Positions 20,578 through 30,102 of a stretch of 64,000 nt of DNA are shown here, piece after piece. The notes under the pieces are model-generated. The model worked only from the letters and a program-made list of their open reading frames with translations. It was not told the DNA's origin and did no database searches. Made by a program: the position numbers and the translations under genes. This stretch comes from Marinobacter sp. X15-166B (lineage in GTDB: Bacteria > Pseudomonadota > Gammaproteobacteria > Pseudomonadales > Oleiphilaceae). The stretch spans positions 700,987 through 764,986 of the forward strand of contig NZ_MEIY01000001.1 of the NCBI RefSeq assembly GCF_001752365.1. The letters run 5' to 3'. How positions within the stretch are numbered: the first letter of the stretch is position 1; each line of letters opens with the position of its first letter.

Positions 20578-21525
20578 ATGAGTAACCCGGCGCCTCTGTT
20601 AGCGCAATGGTCCCATTTGCTGACCACCCCGCTACTGGCCTGGCTGTTGGCCGGTGCGCTGTTGCTGTCGACACCCGCGTTGTCTGAGGAGCCGCCCGAA
20701 GAGGCTCGCGAGGCTGACGTAGCCGAACGGGTCGCCGAGCTGGACGAACCCCTCTACAACCCCTTTATCGAGCGCTACCTGCTCGATGAGGTCAGGTCGT
20801 TGCGTACAGACCTGCTCAACACCCGTGCGGAATTGATTGAAAAGGTCGTTAACAAAGAACTGTCCGTCGCCGACAAGAGCATGTCTTATGCCACCGACAC
20901 CGTGACCTACTTTTTTTACCTGATCGCGGCAGCCACTTCCATTCTCGTGTTGATCGGCTGGAATTCTATCAGAGATATGCGTCAGCAGCTGACAAATCTG
21001 GCGGAAGATCGGGTCAACGAACTGGTGGTGGTGTATGAGCAGCGTCTCAAAGATATCGAGGAACAACTGAAGCAAAAATCCGACATCATTCACCAGAACC
21101 AGGCCGACATCGAGCGCACCAACGAAGTCCACTCGCTGTGGCTGAAGGCCAGCCAGGAGCCCTCACAACAAAACAAGATAACGGTCTATGACCAGATTCT
21201 CGAGCTTCGTCCCGACGATGTGGAGGCCCTGAGTTACAAGGCCGACGCGGTGCTGGAATTGCAGGAACCCCTGTGGGCCATCAGCCTGTGCTTGCGGGCG
21301 CTCAAACTGGCGCCCGACAATGGCCATGCCCTTTATCAGCTGGCGTGTGCCTACGCCGAAATAGGCCGTTGGGAAGATGCCGTCAACAATCTTGCCATGG
21401 CAATTGATATTTCCGAAGCATATAGGGATGATGCTTCTACAGATCAAAGCTTTGCGCAACTTCATGAGCATGATCGCTTTTGCAGTCTGGTCTACACTGA
21501 GGAGACCCAGACTGCAGTGGTCTGA
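20578..21525 (+). CDS. Membrane-anchored TPR protein of unknown function
   Basis: I do not recognise this gene. The 315 residues show an N-terminal hydrophobic segment (about 15-33, signal peptide or anchor, followed by an acidic EEPPEEAREAD stretch), a clear transmembrane helix (FFYLIAAATSILVLIGW, about 118-134), a charged coiled coil (about 140-190, LAEDRVNELVVVYEQRLKDI) and TPR-like repeats (about 195-285; RPDDVEALSYKADAVLE, APDNGHALYQLACAYAEIGR). Coiled coil and TPRs probably lie in the cytoplasm. Starts at 20551 and 20569 are also possible and none has a strong ribosome binding site. It is divergent from marR and lies 41 bases before livJ. A scaffold role is an inference. Confidence 0.7.
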   Translation: MSNPAPLLAQWSHLLTTPLLAWLLAGALLLSTPALSEEPPEEAREADVAERVAELDEPLYNPFIERYLLDEVRSLRTDLLNTRAELIEKVVNKELSVADKSMSYATDTVTYFFYLIAAATSILVLIGWNSIRDMRQQLTNLAEDRVNELVVVYEQRLKDIEEQLKQKSDIIHQNQADIERTNEVHSLWLKASQEPSQQNKITVYDQILELRPDDVEALSYKADAVLELQEPLWAISLCLRALKLAPDNGHALYQLACAYAEIGRWEDAVNNLAMAIDISEAYRDDASTDQSFAQLHEHDRFCSLVYTEETQTAVV

Positions 21526-21566
21526 GAATACCAAAAATAACCCTGACCCAATGTAGGACAGACTCA

Positions 21567-22678
21567 ATGAAAACAACTATTAAATCACTCGCTTCCGCAA
21601 TTGCTGTGTCCACCGCCCTGATGGGAGCTGGCTACGCCTCTGCTGATATCAAAATTGGCATCGCCGGACCCATGACCGGTCCCGTTGCCCAATACGGTGA
21701 CATGCAGTTTTCCGGCACCCGCATGGCGATTGAACGCATCAACGCGGCAGGCGGCGTGTTGGGAGAGAAACTGGTCGGCGTCGAAGTCGACGATGTGTGC
21801 GACCCCAAGCAAGCGGTGACCGTCGCCAACCGGCTGGTCAACCAGGGGGTGCAGTTTGTGGTGGGCCACTTGTGCTCCAGTTCCACCCAGCCAGCGTCGG
21901 ATATTTATGAAGACGAAGGCATACTGATGATCACGCCCGCGTCCACCAGCCCGGAAATCACCGAGCGCGGCTACGAACTGGTGTTCCGCACCATCGGCCT
22001 GGACAGCATGCAAGGGCCCGTTGCCGGCAACCACATTGCCAGCAAGAACCCCGACGCCGTGGCCGTAATCCACGACAAGCAACAGTACGGTGAAGGCATC
22101 GCCACCGCAGTGCGCGACACCCTCAAGGAAGCAGGCGTCGAGGTGGCCCTGTTTGAAGGGATTACCGCCGGTGACAAGGATTTCTCATCGCTGATCACCA
22201 AGCTCAAACAGGCCGATGTCGATTACGTCTACTTCGGCGGCTACCACCCGGAGCTGGGACTGATTCTCCGTCAGGCCCGCCAGGCCAACCTGGACGCGGT
22301 TTTCATGGGCCCTGAAGGGGTCGGTAACAACGACATCAACACCATCGCCGGCGAGGCGGCGGAGGGCCTGCTGGTCACCCTGCCCCCCAGCTTTGACGAA
22401 AAAGCAGAAACAAAGACCTGGTCGATGCTTTTGCCAGCAAGAACGAAGACCCCTCCGGGCCGTTTGTCCTTACCTCCTACGCGGCCGTACAGCTGATCGC
22501 CGAGGGCATCGAAAAAGCCGGCTCCGCCGACCCGATGGCGGTGGCCGAAGCGCTGCGCAGCCACTCCTTTGAAACCCCCATCGGTCCTGTTCAGTACGAC
22601 GACAAGGGCGACATGACGTCGTTTGAGTTCGTGGTCTACGAATGGCACTCCGACGGCAGTAAAACTCCGCAAAACTGA
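21567..22678 (+). pseudogene. livJ: Branched-chain amino acid ABC transporter binding protein, frameshifted
   Basis: Periplasmic binding protein of the Leu/Ile/Val system, with a signal peptide and the family start DIKIGIAGPMTGPVAQYGD. The frame breaks at about 22408-22410, where GCAGAAACAAAGAC reads through to an early stop at 22496. Restoring one A in that run gives the continuous family sequence NKDLVDAFASKNEDPSGPFV to the stop at 22678, 370 residues in total (LivJ of E. coli has 367). The lost part completes the second lobe of the clamshell, so the 309-residue product would not be functional. The downstream transporter genes are intact, so a sequencing error or very recent mutation is likely. 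Confidence 0.88.
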
Positions 22679-22710
22679 GCAGTAAACCCTACTGACCGAT
22701 AACCATGAAG

Positions 22711-22742
22711 ACACCTTCCCACCGCGATCCGGGGGAAGGTGT
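22711..22742 (+). terminator. Terminator or attenuator between livJ and livH
   Basis: ACACCTTCCC (22711-22720) pairs with GGGAAGGTGT (22733-22742), followed by TTTTT. Partial termination here would give more binding protein than permease, a common arrangement in liv operons. Confidence 0.85.
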
Positions 22743-22809
22743 TTTTCCGGGCTTAACCAGAAGCCTCTGAACTGACAGGGCCGCAGTCATGCTGTCGGAG
22801 TTATAACTT

Positions 22810-23733
22810 ATGCCAGATTTTCTGTATTTTCTTCAGCAACTCATTAACGGTCTCGCCATCGGAAGTGCCTATGCCTTAATCGCCATTGGCTACACAATGG
22901 TTTATGGCATCATCGGCATGATCAACTTTGCCCACGGTGAGATATACATGATCGGCGCCTATACCGCGCTGATTGCGATTACCGGCCTCGCAACCCTCGG
23001 GATTGCCTGGCTGCCGCTGATCCTGGTGGTGGCGCTGGTGTGCGCGGTGCTGGTGTCCAGCTCGATGGGCTGGGCGGTGGAGCGGGTCGCCTACCGACCG
23101 GTGCGGGGCCGCCACCGGCTGATCCCGCTGATATCCGCCATCGGCATGTCCATTTTCCTGCAAAACTACGTGCACCTTGCACAGGGCTCGCGCAACGTGG
23201 GTTTTCCCGCCCTGATCCAGGGCGGCTTCCAGTTTGGTGACCCGGATTCGTTCCAGACCTCCATCTCCTATATGCAGATCACCATATTTGTGGCCACCCT
23301 GGTCTGCATGTCGGCCCTGACCCTGTTCATCTCCCATTCCCGCATCGGCCGCGCCTGTCGGGCGGTTTCCCAAGATCTGGGCATGGCCAACCTGTTGGGC
23401 ATCGAGACCAACCGGATTATCTCGGCCACCTTCGTGATTGGCGCTTCACTGGCGGCTGTGGCCGGCCTGCTGCTGGGCATGTATTACGGCTCGGTCGACC
23501 CACTGTTCGGATTTATTGCGGGGCTGAAGGCCTTTACCGCCGCCGTCCTCGGAGGCATCGGCAGCATCCCGGGGGCCATGCTGGGCGGGTTGATCCTGGG
23601 TGTATCCGAAAGTATGACGTCGGGCTACCTGAGCGGTGAATACAAGGACGTGGTCTCGTTTGGTTTGCTGATTCTGATTCTGCTGTTCAAGCCCACAGGG
23701 CTGCTGGGCAAACCGGAGGTTGAGAAAATATGA
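22810..23733 (+). CDS. livH: Branched-chain amino acid ABC permease LivH
   Basis: Inner-membrane permease of 307 residues with eight or so hydrophobic segments. The family signature [20 protein letters not shown] is near the N-terminus and the cytoplasmic EAA-like loop is [20 protein letters not shown]. It forms a heterodimeric channel with LivM. The ribosome binding site GGAG lies 10 bases upstream, and the gene follows the attenuator after livJ. The C-terminus overlaps the livM start by four bases (ATGA), so translation is coupled. Confidence 0.96.
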   Translation: MPDFLYFLQQLINGLAIGSAYALIAIGYTMVYGIIGMINFAHGEIYMIGAYTALIAITGLATLGIAWLPLILVVALVCAVLVSSSMGWAVERVAYRPVRGRHRLIPLISAIGMSIFLQNYVHLAQGSRNVGFPALIQGGFQFGDPDSFQTSISYMQITIFVATLVCMSALTLFISHSRIGRACRAVSQDLGMANLLGIETNRIISATFVIGASLAAVAGLLLGMYYGSVDPLFGFIAGLKAFTAAVLGGIGSIPGAMLGGLILGVSESMTSGYLSGEYKDVVSFGLLILILLFKPTGLLGKPEVEKI

Positions 23734-25004
23734 TGGCCGCTCAAAACGTCAAGCATGCACTTTTTTGTGCAATTATTACGCTCGTCATCTCCTACCCCAT
23801 TCTCGGGCTGAAACTGGAAGCCGCGGGCATCCGGGTGGTGCTGACCGGCGCCGACGCCAGCACTCTGGTCGCGATAGTGGCGGCGGCTGTGGCGGTGTTC
23901 GTGTTCCAGCTGTTTCGGGACACTATTTTCAAAGGGCTCGGCCGTCTGCCTAGCTTCTCCCCGCTGGCGAACCGGGAACCCATGTCCCAGGAAAAACGCG
24001 CACGGGTCGAATCCATTGCGCTGATCCTGCTGCTGATGGCGGCGCTGACCTGGCCATTCTTTGCCTCCCGGGGCTCGGTCGACCTGGCCACCCTGGTGCT
24101 CATATACGTCATGCTGGCTTTGGGCCTGAACGTGGTGGTCGGCCTGGCCGGACTCCTGGACCTGGGCTATGTGGCGTTTTACGCCGTCGGCGCCTACACC
24201 TTCGCCCTGCTGCACCAGTATTTTGACTTTACGTTCTGGCAAGCCCTGTTTGTCGGCTCCGGTCTCGCGGCTTTTACGGGTATGCTGCTGGGTTTTCCGG
24301 TACTGCGGTTACGGGGGGATTATCTGGCCATCGTAACCCTCGGATTTGGTGAGATCATCCGTATTTTGCTGAACAACTGGACCCAGCTGACCGGTGGTCC
24401 GAACGGCATTGGGGGCATTCCCGATCCGACGCTGTTTGGCATGGAGTTCGGGCGCCGGGTGAAGGAAGAAGGCAATATCTCGTTCCACGAGTTCTTTAAT
24501 ATCCCGTACGACAGCAACCACAAAATCATCTTCCTGTACCTGATCGCCCTGGTGCTGGCCACCTTCACTGCCCTGGTCATTCGCCGGTTCATGAAAATGC
24601 CGGTCGGTCGGGCCTGGGAAGCCTTGCGTGAAGATGAAATCGCCGCCCGTTCCCTCGGCCTGAATCGCACTTCGATTAAATTGTCTGCCTTTACCATCGG
24701 TGCTTTTTTCGCCGGTTTTGCCGGCACTGTGTTTGCGTCCAAGCAAGGCTTTATCAGCCCGGAATCGTTTGTCTTCCTCGAGTCGGCGATCATTCTGGCC
24801 ATCGTGGTGCTGGGCGGCATGGGTTCGCAACTGGGCGTTATTCTGGCCGCGATTGCGGTCACCATTCTGCCCGAACTGGCCCGGGAATTTTCCGAGTACC
24901 GGATGCTGATCTTCGGCGCGGCCATGGTCACCATGATGGTCTGGCGTCCGCAGGGTTTGATGCCCGTGCGCCGCATCCCCATCAAACTCAAGAAGGCGGA
25001 GTAA
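23730..25004 (+). CDS. livM: Branched-chain amino acid ABC permease LivM
   Basis: Second permease subunit, 424 residues with an N-terminal extension typical of LivM. The core signature [20 protein letters not shown] and the cytoplasmic coupling loop [20 protein letters not shown] are present. About ten hydrophobic segments are visible. The ATG at 23730 overlaps the livH stop codon and has GGAGG upstream; a second ATG follows at 23733. It pairs with LivH and contacts the ATPases LivG and LivF through the coupling loop. Confidence 0.96.
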   Translation: MMAAQNVKHALFCAIITLVISYPILGLKLEAAGIRVVLTGADASTLVAIVAAAVAVFVFQLFRDTIFKGLGRLPSFSPLANREPMSQEKRARVESIALILLLMAALTWPFFASRGSVDLATLVLIYVMLALGLNVVVGLAGLLDLGYVAFYAVGAYTFALLHQYFDFTFWQALFVGSGLAAFTGMLLGFPVLRLRGDYLAIVTLGFGEIIRILLNNWTQLTGGPNGIGGIPDPTLFGMEFGRRVKEEGNISFHEFFNIPYDSNHKIIFLYLIALVLATFTALVIRRFMKMPVGRAWEALREDEIAARSLGLNRTSIKLSAFTIGAFFAGFAGTVFASKQGFISPESFVFLESAIILAIVVLGGMGSQLGVILAAIAVTILPELAREFSEYRMLIFGAAMVTMMVWRPQGLMPVRRIPIKLKKAE

Positions 25005-25010
25005 CAACCC

Positions 25011-25766
25011 ATGCTTGAAGTACGCAATCTATCCATGCGTTTTGGCGGGCTACTCGCTGTCGACCAGGTTTCGCTGGATGTACAGGAACAGGAAATCGTT
25101 TCCATTATCGGCCCTAACGGAGCGGGTAAAACCACGGTATTCAACTGCATGAGCGGCTTTTACAAGCCCAGTGGCGGCCAGATCATTTTTGACGGCAAGG
25201 AGATTCAGGGCAAATCGGACCATAAAATATCCCTCATGGGCATGGTCCGTACCTTTCAGCATGTGCGCCTGTTTACCAAGATGACGGTGGTGGAGAATCT
25301 GTTGGTCGCCCAACACCGCCACCTGAATACCAACTTTATGGCCGGACTGCTGAAAACGCCGGACTACCGGGAGCGGGAGCGCAAAGCCCTCGACCGCGCC
25401 GCCTACTGGCTGGAGCGGGTCGGCCTGATGGATCTCGCCAACCGGGAAGCCGGCAACCTGGCCTATGGCCAGCAACGGCGCCTGGAGATCGCCCGCTGCA
25501 TGGTCACCGAACCCAGGCTGCTGATGCTCGACGAACCGGCGGCCGGATTGAACCCGGCCGAAACCCGCGAGCTGAACCAGCTCATCAACAGCCTGAAAGA
25601 AGATTACAACGTGTCGGTGGTCCTGATTGAACACGACATGAGTCTGGTCATGGAAATCTCCGACCGGATAACGGTCATCAATCAGGGGCGACCGCTGGCG
25701 GCGGGCACCCCGGATGAGGTGCGCAACAATGACGACGTTATCAAGGCCTATCTGGGTGAGACCTAA
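25011..25766 (+). CDS. livG: Branched-chain amino acid ABC ATPase LivG
   Basis: ATP-binding subunit of 251 residues. Walker A is GPNGAGKTT, the signature loop is the variant NLAYGQQRRLEIAR typical of LivG, and Walker B is LLMLDEPAAGLN. The starting methionine follows GGAG, six bases after livM. It works with LivF as the ATPase pair that drives import. Confidence 0.97.
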   Translation: MLEVRNLSMRFGGLLAVDQVSLDVQEQEIVSIIGPNGAGKTTVFNCMSGFYKPSGGQIIFDGKEIQGKSDHKISLMGMVRTFQHVRLFTKMTVVENLLVAQHRHLNTNFMAGLLKTPDYRERERKALDRAAYWLERVGLMDLANREAGNLAYGQQRRLEIARCMVTEPRLLMLDEPAAGLNPAETRELNQLINSLKEDYNVSVVLIEHDMSLVMEISDRITVINQGRPLAAGTPDEVRNNDDVIKAYLGET

Positions 25767-25775
25767 GGAACTGCT

Positions 25776-26477
25776 ATGCTAGTACTCGACAACATTCACA
25801 CCCATTACGGCAAGATTGAAGCTCTCCATGGGGTCTCGGTCGAAATCAAGAAGGGTGAGATCGTTTCCCTGATCGGTGCCAATGGCGCTGGCAAGACCAC
25901 CATGCTGATGACGGTCTGCGGCACCCCGCAGGCGTCCGCGGGCCGGATTACCTTTCAGGGGCGTGACATTACCCACCAGCCCACCGCCAGCATCATGCGC
26001 TCCGGAATCGCCATTGTGCCCGAAGGCCGGCGGGTGTTTCCGGGGCTGACGGTGACTGAAAACCTGCACATGGGTGGTTTTTTTAACACCAAAGCCGAAA
26101 TCAGCAAAAGCCAGGCACACGTGTTCGAGCTGTTCCCGCGGTTGAAGGAGCGCGAGGATCAGCGGGCGGGCACCATGTCAGGGGGTGAGCAGCAAATGCT
26201 CGCCATTGGCCGGGCACTGATGAGCAAACCCCAGATGATCATACTGGACGAGCCGTCTCTGGGCCTTGCCCCGCTGGTGATCAAACAGATTTTTGAAATC
26301 ATCGGCCAACTGAGGGACGAGGGCATCACCGTGTTCCTGGTGGAACAGAACGCCAACCAGGCCCTGGCCCTGGCCGACCGCGGTTATGTGCTGGAAACCG
26401 GCAAAATCCGTTTGCACGATACCGGCAAGAACCTGCTGGCCAATCCGGAGGTGCGCAAGGCCTATCTGGGGGGCTGA
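25776..26477 (+). CDS. livF: Branched-chain amino acid ABC ATPase LivF
   Basis: Second ATP-binding subunit, 233 residues. Walker A is GANGAGKTT, signature MSGGEQQMLAIGRAL, Walker B MIILDEPSLGLAP. The ribosome binding site AAGGA lies between livG and the ATG. It is the last gene of the livJHMGF operon; no obvious terminator follows, and the next gene has its own promoter. Confidence 0.97.
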   Translation: MLVLDNIHTHYGKIEALHGVSVEIKKGEIVSLIGANGAGKTTMLMTVCGTPQASAGRITFQGRDITHQPTASIMRSGIAIVPEGRRVFPGLTVTENLHMGGFFNTKAEISKSQAHVFELFPRLKEREDQRAGTMSGGEQQMLAIGRALMSKPQMIILDEPSLGLAPLVIKQIFEIIGQLRDEGITVFLVEQNANQALALADRGYVLETGKIRLHDTGKNLLANPEVRKAYLGG

Positions 26478-26498
26478 CCACCGGGCCGAAACCTTAAG

Positions 26499-26526
26499 GT
26501 GACACGGCGCGGTTGTGCACTATACT
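26499..26526 (+). promoter_or_regulatory. Promoter of the DUF3015 gene
   Basis: GTGACA (26499-26504), 16 bases, TATACT (26521-26526), about 120 bases before the start codon. The intervening sequence would be a 5' leader; no riboswitch is recognised. Confidence 0.45.
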
Positions 26527-26646
26527 CAGGACTACGGTCATTTTTGCCCCCTGGGCAGAGCCGTCAGGACCGTCAACGCACTGATAGACAATGCATCAAC
26601 ACACGGTGCTTAAGCGACGAAAAACAAAAATTCGATGGAGTGGACA

Positions 26647-27111
26647 ATGAAAAAACTGATCGCAGGTGCAATTCTTCTGGGTGTCTCTACCATGGCGTTC
26701 GCGCAGCCGGGTTGTGGTGTGGGTGCCATGATCTGGAAGGGTCAGTCCGGCGCGGCGCCGCATATTCTGGCAGCCACCACCAACGCCACCTTCGGTAACC
26801 AGACCTTTGGCATGACCACCGGCACACTGGGTTGTAACACCAACGAGTCGGTCCAGTCGCTGGCGCTGTACATGGACAACAACTTCGACAAGATCGCCCG
26901 CGACATGTCCCGCGGCAACGGTGAGAATCTGGACACCATGGCGGTCCTTCTGGGGGTCGAGCAAGCTGACCGTGAGGCCTTCCGCAGCTTGCTCCAAAAC
27001 AACTTCGCCACCATCGTACCCTCGGCCGACACCACCTCCGGTGAAGCCGTGGACAGCATTGTCGCACTGATGCTGCAAGATGAAGTGCTGAGCAAGTACG
27101 TCGCAGCCTAA
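26647..27111 (+). CDS. DUF3015 family periplasmic protein
   Basis: The 154-residue exported protein begins with a signal peptide (MKKLIAGAILLGVSTMAFA) cleaved before QPGCG. The mature part has the DUF3015 pattern PGCGVGAMIWKGQSG, TGTLGCNTN and ARDMSRGNGENLDTMAVLLG. Two conserved cysteines probably form a disulfide. The start at 26647 follows a GGAG; an in-frame start four codons upstream would put charged and bulky residues before the signal peptide. The biochemical role of the family is unknown. The DUF4105 gene follows after 31 bases in the same direction, so the two are likely cotranscribed. Confidence 0.85.
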   Translation: MKKLIAGAILLGVSTMAFAQPGCGVGAMIWKGQSGAAPHILAATTNATFGNQTFGMTTGTLGCNTNESVQSLALYMDNNFDKIARDMSRGNGENLDTMAVLLGVEQADREAFRSLLQNNFATIVPSADTTSGEAVDSIVALMLQDEVLSKYVAA

Positions 27112-27142
27112 GCGCTAACTACGGACGGGCAAGCAGCCAAGG

Positions 27143-29038
27143 ATGGCACGGCTCCTCTCCACCTGCTTACGATGGCCGCTCATGCTCCCACTGCTTCGCC
27201 CGGGGCTGCTTGCCCCCGGTTTGCTGTTTGCTACCCACTGTTTTGCCGAATCACCAATTCAGCCCCTGCACACCGATCCTGTGTGGCTGACGCTGGGCCA
27301 TTATCAGCAGGCAATGACCGGTGGTTATACCAGTCAGGCCGATGACCCTGATTTTTTCCTGAGCCCCGCTGGCAAACACTCCCCCAAGGACGAACTGGAC
27401 GCTACCCTGCGAGCCATCCAGGCCGACGGCGAGGGGGACAGCCATGCCCGCTGCCAGTTTCCGGCCCGGGCGGCGTGGCTGCAACAGCAGTTTCAGCTCG
27501 AACTGCCCCCCATGGCCTGTCCGGCCTTTGATCAGTGGACCGCTACCCTTAACGCCGAACATGTCACCCTGGTGTTTGCCGCGTCTTACCTGAACAGCCC
27601 GTCCTCCATGTTCGGCCACACCTTTCTGCGGCTGGACCCCCCGCAGGACGATGCCAGCACCAATCTGCTGCTGGCCAATACCATCTCCTACGCCGCCGAC
27701 GCCGCTGCCCACGACAACGAGTTGCTGTTTGCCTACAAAGGCATCTTCGGTGGCTACCCCGGGGTGACGTCCGTCGAGCCTTACTATGAAAAGATCCGGC
27801 TGTATTCCGATATCGAACACCGGGATCTGTGGGAGTACCGGCTCAACCTGCGCCCCGCGGAAGTGGCGCGCCTGTTAGCCCACACCTGGGAAATCCGCAA
27901 CCGTAATTTCGATTATTACTTTTTCGATGAAAACTGTGCCTACCGGCTATTGGCCCTGATCGATGCGGCCCGCCCCGGTACGGACCTGATCGGCGAAGTC
28001 AGCACCCATGCCATTCCGTCGGACACCGTCCGCTGGGTGGTGGCGAAAGATCTGGTGGCCGAGGTGCATTACCGCCCCTCGGCGGCCACCTCGGTCAGTT
28101 ACGCCCTGGGCCAGTTACCCGTCGCCCAGCAACGTCTGGCGGTGGCGCTGGCCAGGGGGGCACTGTCTGTCAACGCTCCGGACGTGGCGGCCCTCGAACC
28201 GGCGGACAAGGCCCGGCTTTTCGATGCCACCTACGATTACGTCCGCTATCAGAGCGCGGCAAAAAAATGGCCCCGCGAGCACGCCGCACCAGTGTCCCAC
28301 GATTTGCTGGTTGCCCGCAGCCAGATCAGCGCAACCACCGCCACCAGCGAACCAACGGTGCCCGCGGTGCGCGACGACCAGGGGCATAACACCTTCCGGG
28401 CCAGCGTCGCCGCTGGCCGACGGGCGGATCGGAATTTCACCCAACTTACCCTGCGCCCGGCCTATCACGATCTGCTGGACCCGCCGGCCGGCTACCGCCA
28501 CGGTGCCGAGCTGGAATTCTTGCGGGTAGATGCCCGCTATTACACCGATAACCAGAGCCTGGAGCTGGAGCAATTGACCGGTGTGGCCATCCGTTCCCTG
28601 TCGACCCGCAATGCCTTCTTCCAGCCCCTGTCCTGGCAAGTGGGTTTTGGGGGGCGGCGCACCGACACCGGCAGCAAACGGGTTCTGGCGCCGTATCTGG
28701 AAGGGGGCGTTGGTGGCAGTTGGGCGCTTGGCAGCAACACGCAGGCGTTCGCGCTGGCCACCGTCGACGCGGAAATCGACGACGACCTGAATAAGGGTTA
28801 TGACCTCGGCCCCGGTGCGGATCTGGGGCTGGTCTTCCAACACCACACCGTCAGTGCCCTGGCGGGCGTCAAACGCAAAGCCTGGCTGGTGGACAACCTG
28901 CAGCGTCAGGACCAACTGTATGTGCACACCAACTGGCATCTGTCCCGGGCGGTCAGTGCTTTTGCAGCCTTTACCCGGGAACACCACTTCGACCGGTATC
29001 ACACCTTATGGCACGTCGGACTGCACGTTTATTTCTAG
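27143..29038 (+). CDS. DUF4105 family protein with C-terminal beta-barrel-like region
   Basis: The 631 residues start with a signal peptide ending near HCFAES. The DUF4105 domain (about 90-330) contains the hallmark SPSSMFGHTFLRLD, ELLFAYKGIFGGYPG and NFDYYFFDENCAYRLL; the His and Cys of these motifs fit a papain-like hydrolase fold. The C-terminal 230 residues are rich in alternating beta strands (for example RAVSAFAAFTREHHFDRYHT, ending YF), suggesting an outer-membrane association. Related proteins are annotated as lacto-N-biosidase N-terminal-like, which says little about activity. Its last 31 bases overlap the start of the hydrolase gene, so translation is coupled. Confidence 0.8.
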   Translation: MARLLSTCLRWPLMLPLLRPGLLAPGLLFATHCFAESPIQPLHTDPVWLTLGHYQQAMTGGYTSQADDPDFFLSPAGKHSPKDELDATLRAIQADGEGDSHARCQFPARAAWLQQQFQLELPPMACPAFDQWTATLNAEHVTLVFAASYLNSPSSMFGHTFLRLDPPQDDASTNLLLANTISYAADAAAHDNELLFAYKGIFGGYPGVTSVEPYYEKIRLYSDIEHRDLWEYRLNLRPAEVARLLAHTWEIRNRNFDYYFFDENCAYRLLALIDAARPGTDLIGEVSTHAIPSDTVRWVVAKDLVAEVHYRPSAATSVSYALGQLPVAQQRLAVALARGALSVNAPDVAALEPADKARLFDATYDYVRYQSAAKKWPREHAAPVSHDLLVARSQISATTATSEPTVPAVRDDQGHNTFRASVAAGRRADRNFTQLTLRPAYHDLLDPPAGYRHGAELEFLRVDARYYTDNQSLELEQLTGVAIRSLSTRNAFFQPLSWQVGFGGRRTDTGSKRVLAPYLEGGVGGSWALGSNTQAFALATVDAEIDDDLNKGYDLGPGADLGLVFQHHTVSALAGVKRKAWLVDNLQRQDQLYVHTNWHLSRAVSAFAAFTREHHFDRYHTLWHVGLHVYF

Positions 29039-29865
29039 TCACGGCCCTGACTCTAACCGCCCTGTTTCACGGCGGCTGCAGCCAGTTGTTTTTCTATCCG
29101 GACCAGGTGACCTACCTCACCCCGGACCGGCTCAACCTGAGCTACGACGATGTCACCGTCAGCACGGCTGACGGCGAACGCCTGCATGGCTGGTGGCTGC
29201 CTGCGGTCGGGACCAGTCGCGGTACGGTGTACTTTCTGCACGGCAACGCCCAGAACATCAGCAGCCATCTGCTCAACGTCGCCTGGCTGCCGGAAGCCGG
29301 CTACAACCTGTTTCTGATCGATTATCGCGGGTATGGCCAATCCACCGGTGCCGCCGATCTGGAGGGCATCCTGCGTGACGCCGAGAGCGGATTACGCTGG
29401 CTGGTGGCGGATGCCCGCGCCCGCCACAAACCGGTGTACCTGCTGGGCCAGAGTCTGGGCGGGGCGGTCGCGGTGGCGCTGGCCGGCACCTGGCAACAGC
29501 GGGGCGAACAACCGGCCATCGACGCTCTGGTTGTGGACGGCACTTTTGCCGGATTCCGCGCCATCGCGCGGGAAAAACTGGCCGCCTTCTGGCTGACCTG
29601 GCCCCTGCAGGCGCCCTTGAGCTGGACCATTCCCGACGATTACGAAGGGGTGGATTACATCGCCAGAGTAGCGCCCACGCCCACCCTGATCATTCACAGC
29701 GCCCGGGATGGCATCATCCCTTTTCATCACGGTGCACAACTGTACCGGGCGGCGGCCTCGCCCAAATACTTTTTGCGCACCGATACCCCCCACGGGGCCA
29801 CGTTCGTGATCCCGGCGTATCGGGAGATGGTGGCCGAGTTCCTACAAACAGGTGAACTGCCATAA
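29008..29865 (+). CDS. Lipoprotein alpha/beta hydrolase
   Basis: The 285-residue alpha/beta hydrolase has an N-terminal signal with a lipobox-like LFHGGCSQ, so it is probably a membrane-anchored lipoprotein. The fold is marked by FLHGNAQN (oxyanion region), DYRGYGQS and the nucleophile elbow LLGQSLGGA with the catalytic serine. Asp of SARDGIIP and His of TPHGATF complete a triad. It belongs to the BEM46/YfhR-like group of serine hydrolases with unknown substrate. It overlaps the DUF4105 gene by 31 bases. With DUF3015 the three genes form one envelope-directed unit. A composite repeat follows directly. Confidence 0.85.
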   Translation: MARRTARLFLVTALTLTALFHGGCSQLFFYPDQVTYLTPDRLNLSYDDVTVSTADGERLHGWWLPAVGTSRGTVYFLHGNAQNISSHLLNVAWLPEAGYNLFLIDYRGYGQSTGAADLEGILRDAESGLRWLVADARARHKPVYLLGQSLGGAVAVALAGTWQQRGEQPAIDALVVDGTFAGFRAIAREKLAAFWLTWPLQAPLSWTIPDDYEGVDYIARVAPTPTLIIHSARDGIIPFHHGAQLYRAAASPKYFLRTDTPHGATFVIPAYREMVAEFLQTGELP

Positions 29866-30083
29866 CCCCCCTCTCCCCAACCCCTCTCCCGCCAGGGGCG
29901 AGGGGCTACTGAAAAGACCACTTCACCCCTTCAGGCGCGGTGTTTACTCCCCTCCCCTTGCAGGCACGAGTTGTTGCCTCCCCTCGCGCTTGCAGGTACG
30001 AGTTGTTTACTCCCCTCGCCCTTGCAGGCTCGAGTTGTTTACTCCCCTCGCCCCTGGCGGGAGAGGGGCCGGGGGAGAGGGGG
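29866..30083. repeat. Composite repeat: long inverted arms around three tandem 32-bp units
   Basis: Two 40-base arms (29866-29905 and 30044-30083) are reverse complements except for about three positions; they are rich in CCCCTCTCC/GGAGAGGGG. Between them, after a 35-base spacer, are three tandem units of 31-32 bases (29941-29971, 29972-30003, 30004-30035), each starting TGTTTACTCCCCTCG or a variant and ending TTGCAGG-CGAGT, plus a partial fourth that runs into the right arm. It resembles REP/BIME-type extragenic elements and sits in the gap between the convergent hydrolase and pnp genes. Confidence 0.85.
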
Positions 30084-30102
30084 CACGGTTAAGCACACAG
30101 GC

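Noticed and set aside
29941..30035. Tandem 32-base units as a CRISPR array
   Set aside because: The units are directly adjacent without spacers, and no cas gene is in the window.
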